DNA from: Hyphomicrobium sp.
GTDB taxonomy: Bacteria > Pseudomonadota > Alphaproteobacteria > Rhizobiales > Hyphomicrobiaceae
Direction of reading: 5' to 3'
NCBI GenBank assembly: GCA_016716675.1
Contig: JADJVG010000008.1
Span: forward strand, 124,001-188,000
Length of the DNA stretch: 64,000 bases
The notes beneath the pieces were generated by a model. It was not told the origin of the DNA and made no database searches. It saw only the letters and a program-made list of their open reading frames with translations. This document shows, in pieces, positions 61,541 through 64,000 of this stretch (the first letter of the stretch is position 1; every line of letters begins with the position of its first letter). Position numbers and translations under genes: made by a program.

Positions 61541-63879
61541 GGCTTCTCTCCGCCTCTGATAGTCAAGGGGAGGTCGAGATGCCTCCACGTTTCCCGCAGG
61601 GCATCCACGAGATCATTGATCATCGCCTCGCTGTGGCAGGGGCCTGGCGTTATTCTAAGGCGTTCGGTTCCGCGAGCGACGGTTGGGTAGTTGATCGGCT
61701 GGATATAGATGTTCCGCTTTTCCAGGAGATAGTCGCTCGCCGCTTTGCAGAGCACGGGATCGCGCACCATCACCGGAACAATATGGCTGACGCAATCGAG
61801 GACAGGCAGTCCGCCGCGCTTTAACCGGCTCCTGAGGAGGGCTGCATGTTCGTGCAGTTTCTGCCGCTCAACCGAGGACGCCTTCAAGTGCCGGACGCTG
61901 GCCAGCGCGCCAGCGGCGACCACTGGCGGCACCGTTGTTGTGAAGATGAAACCCGAGCCGAAACAGCGAACCGCGTCGATGACAGTGCTAGAAGCGGCGA
62001 TGTAGCCGCCGATCACGCCAACGGCTTTGGCGAGTGTCGCCTGGATGACATCGACGCGATCTGCGACCCCGTCGCGTTCGGCAACGCCGGCACCCGTTCG
62101 GCCATACATGCCGACGGCATGAACTTCGTCGAGGTAGGTGAGGGCGCCATAGCGATGGGCGATGTCGCAGAGCAGGCCGATCGGCGCGATGTCGCCATCC
62201 ATGGAATAGACGGACTCGAACGCCACGATCTTCGGTCTTGAGGTCGGCAGTTTCGCCAAAATCTCTTCAAGATGATTGTGGTCGTTGTGGCGGAAGATAA
62301 ACTTCTCCACGCCGCTCGAGCGGATGCCATGGATCATGGAGGCATGATTGTTGGCATCAGAAATCAGCACGCATTCCGGAAGCAGCTTGGCGAGCGTTTC
62401 AAGAACCGTGAGGTTGGCGACATAGCCTGACGAGAACACGAGTGCCGCCGGCTTGTCGTGCAGGTGCGCAAGTTCGCGCTCCAACTCAACGACGGGCCGA
62501 TGGTTGCCAGATATGTTGCGCGTTCCGCCGGAGCCCGCGCCGAAGGTCTCGATGGCGGTCTTCATGGCGTCCAACACGATTGGGTGCTGGCCCATGCCGA
62601 GATAGTCGTTCGAGCACCACACGGTGACGGTGCTCACTTGGCCATTGCGCCACATTTGCGCGCGCGGAAAATCGCCGACAAGCCTGCCATTCTCGATGAA
62701 TTGCCGGTAGCGGCCCTCAAATTTGAGCTCCTCGATTTGAAAACCAAGAATGCGATCATAGTCTGGTGGCGCGTTGCTCCATTTACAGGGTGGTTTAGCT
62801 GCGTGTTGCTGCAAGACATGGGAATGCTGAGAGCCAACGGAACGATGTGTTTTCATTTTGCTTTGTGTTCCTGAGCTCTGACCAGTTGCAGGGGGCGTTG
62901 CGCTGGGACTAGCTGCGGGCGGCTCTCCAGCGGACGCGGTTTCGAGCTCTTTCAATAATCCGGTGACGGCGTTTTTAGCTTCGGAGTTCTCCGGCACGAT
63001 ACCGGAAAGCTGCGTCAGCGTTTTCTTGGCGTCTTCGATTTCATGGCGGCGAACCTGGCCGATGCTTTTCAGCCAGAGCGCTTCCGGCTTTTTCGGATCG
63101 GATGAGAGGATACCGTCGACGATCTTCTCGCCTTCGCTCCGGTAGCCGTCATTGTCCGAGCGAACCAGCGCGGAGGCGAGCACCAACTTGATGGCAGGAT
63201 CATCGGGCGTCATCGCCTGTGCCTTGCGGTAAAGGGTAATCGACTCCTCGTCTCTGTTGAGAACGCGATAGCTGCGCGCCAGCATGATCACGTCATCGAC
63301 GGTCGGGTTGCCTTCTTTGACGCGACTTTCCAGTTTCGCGACCATCGCGGCGATGTCCGGAGCGCCATTCGCGTCTGCCATGGCGCCCGCCGCGGGCCCG
63401 GCGTTACCCGGCGGCGCACCTGCCGCCGTAGTTGGTAACGGAATGCTGCCATTCGCGTGCGGATTTTCAGCGGTCTTCACGTCGTTTTGGTTCAGCAACA
63501 CAGAGGCGGAACCGGCGCCCAGCAACACCACCGCCGCGACGGCAATGGCGACCCACTTGTAACTTTTCGGAGCCGGCGGTGTTGCCGTCTCTGCGGCGCG
63601 CGATTTGCCGAGCGAGGCCGCGGCATCTTCTGCTTCTGTCATGAGCCTATTCCTCTGTTCACTGTGGTCTGATTGGTCGATGCGTCCTTCCGACAGGGCA
63701 ACATCAAGCGCCACCATTTCGGCGACGAGGCGATCCTTTTCCTGTTTCCAGGCGGCGGTCCTGGAATTGGCGTGCGGTTCATCGCGGGCGGGCGGATAGC
63801 CTCGCGCGTTCAGCAGCGGGTACACCGTCCAGGCGGTCGCCAAAGCGCACACAACTATGATCGCGAAAAGCATTGTCAT
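61537..63879 (-). CDS. CcmI - 5-aminolevulinate synthase fusion protein
   Basis: One 780-residue frame. Residues 1-~340: CcmI/CycH. Two membrane helices (FAIIVVCALATAWTVYPLL and WVAIAVAAVVLLGAGSASVLL) enclose a leucine-zipper-like cytoplasmic loop (EKDRLVAEMVALDVALSEGR), then a periplasmic TPR part (YRVLNRDEESITLYRKAQAM). Residues ~375-780: ALAS, condensing glycine and succinyl-CoA. VTVWCSNDYLGMGQHP, NISGNHRPVVELE, YLDEVHAVGMYGRTGAG and QATLAKAVGVIGGYI (the PLP Lys) are intact. Met342 (62856) with AGGA upstream may be an internal start for a free 439-residue ALAS. Topology is puzzling, because ALAS uses cytoplasmic succinyl-CoA while the CcmI TPR is periplasmic. Both ends overlap neighbours by ATGA. 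Confidence 0.93.
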   Translation of the reverse strand: MTMLFAIIVVCALATAWTVYPLLNARGYPPARDEPHANSRTAAWKQEKDRLVAEMVALDVALSEGRIDQSDHSEQRNRLMTEAEDAAASLGKSRAAETATPPAPKSYKWVAIAVAAVVLLGAGSASVLLNQNDVKTAENPHANGSIPLPTTAAGAPPGNAGPAAGAMADANGAPDIAAMVAKLESRVKEGNPTVDDVIMLARSYRVLNRDEESITLYRKAQAMTPDDPAIKLVLASALVRSDNDGYRSEGEKIVDGILSSDPKKPEALWLKSIGQVRRHEIEDAKKTLTQLSGIVPENSEAKNAVTGLLKELETASAGEPPAASPSATPPATGQSSGTQSKMKTHRSVGSQHSHVLQQHAAKPPCKWSNAPPDYDRILGFQIEELKFEGRYRQFIENGRLVGDFPRAQMWRNGQVSTVTVWCSNDYLGMGQHPIVLDAMKTAIETFGAGSGGTRNISGNHRPVVELERELAHLHDKPAALVFSSGYVANLTVLETLAKLLPECVLISDANNHASMIHGIRSSGVEKFIFRHNDHNHLEEILAKLPTSRPKIVAFESVYSMDGDIAPIGLLCDIAHRYGALTYLDEVHAVGMYGRTGAGVAERDGVADRVDVIQATLAKAVGVIGGYIAASSTVIDAVRCFGSGFIFTTTVPPVVAAGALASVRHLKASSVERQKLHEHAALLRSRLKRGGLPVLDCVSHIVPVMVRDPVLCKAASDYLLEKRNIYIQPINYPTVARGTERLRITPGPCHSEAMINDLVDALRETWRHLDLPLTIRGGEKP

Positions 63880-64000
63880 GGATCCAAAAGCTCAATGCGG
63901 CGGACGAGGTCTTCAGTGTTGGCGACGGGCGCGCTTGTTGGCACAACATTGTCGCGCCTTCGGCGCAGGAGCTGGAACAGTGCAAGTGATCCGAGAAGCA
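63876..64000 (-). CDS. ccmH: CcmH-like C-terminus (partial)
   Basis: The last 41 codons of a gene entering from the right edge. The frame reads LLGSLALFQLLRRRRDN, then VVPTSAPVANTEDLVRRIEL and LDP. The hydrophobic end followed by an Arg run and a short acidic tail resembles the C-terminal membrane anchor of CcmH/CycL; the actual CxxC domain would lie outside the window. Its TGA (63876-63878) overlaps the ATG of the ccmI-hemA gene. Identity is inferred mainly from context. Confidence 0.55.
   Translation of the reverse strand, partial: LLGSLALFQLLRRRRDNVVPTSAPVANTEDLVRRIELLDP

Overview
The window looks like a chromosomal segment of an alphaproteobacterium of the order Hyphomicrobiales (Rhizobiales), plausibly a Hyphomicrobium-like organism. 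The evidence is a moderately high GC content, rnr-topA-dprA-plsY-pyrC-pyrB and ruvX/gatCAB gene order typical of that order, a urea-carboxylase-associated domain fused to an aminomethyltransferase, and several lipoproteins and autotransporters of the usual alphaproteobacterial style. No phage genes, IS elements or CRISPR arrays were seen.

Region 1 (1-20 kb) is core housekeeping. It holds ribonuclease R (cut by the left edge), topoisomerase I, DprA, PlsY, an L,D-transpeptidase, the pyrimidine pair PyrC-like/PyrB, a PcfJ-domain protein, RuvX, a membrane-anchored spermidine-synthase-like protein, and the GatCAB amidotransferase genes interleaved with a secreted protein, a chorismate mutase and a small membrane protein. 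The pyrB/pyrC junction is odd: PyrB has lost its usual C-terminal helix, and the dihydroorotase-like partner lacks metal ligands.

Region 2 (20-29 kb) holds small proteins and enzymes: a cytochrome P450 broken by one in-frame stop, DedA, a quinone oxidoreductase, two lipoproteins, tRNA-Ser(GCU) and a VIT-family metal transporter. Two short genes (45 and 55 residues) are supported by ribosome-binding sites or composition.

Region 3 (29-36 kb) is a heavy-metal efflux locus. A CzcB/CzcA-type operon with a DUF3240 gene, a small membrane protein and a cysteine-rich exported protein is divergent from an OmpR-type two-component system. Two inverted copies of an 18-bp operator lie between them.

Region 4 (36-57.5 kb) is accessory. 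It has three autotransporters (two with clearly related barrels but unrelated passengers, one of these frameshifted), a molybdopterin oxidoreductase between REP-like repeats, an Rhs remnant with a frameshifted HEAT-like protein, a cysC remnant, a DUF1989-GcvT fusion and a Crp/Fnr-type regulator.

Region 5 (57.5-64 kb) is the most striking. haoA (octaheme hydroxylamine oxidoreductase of Nitrosomonas type) and haoB are convergent with a cytochrome c maturation operon in which CcmI is fused in frame to 5-aminolevulinate synthase, followed by CcmE. Heme synthesis, heme delivery and an eight-heme enzyme are thus side by side, which suggests a dedicated heme supply for hydroxylamine oxidation.
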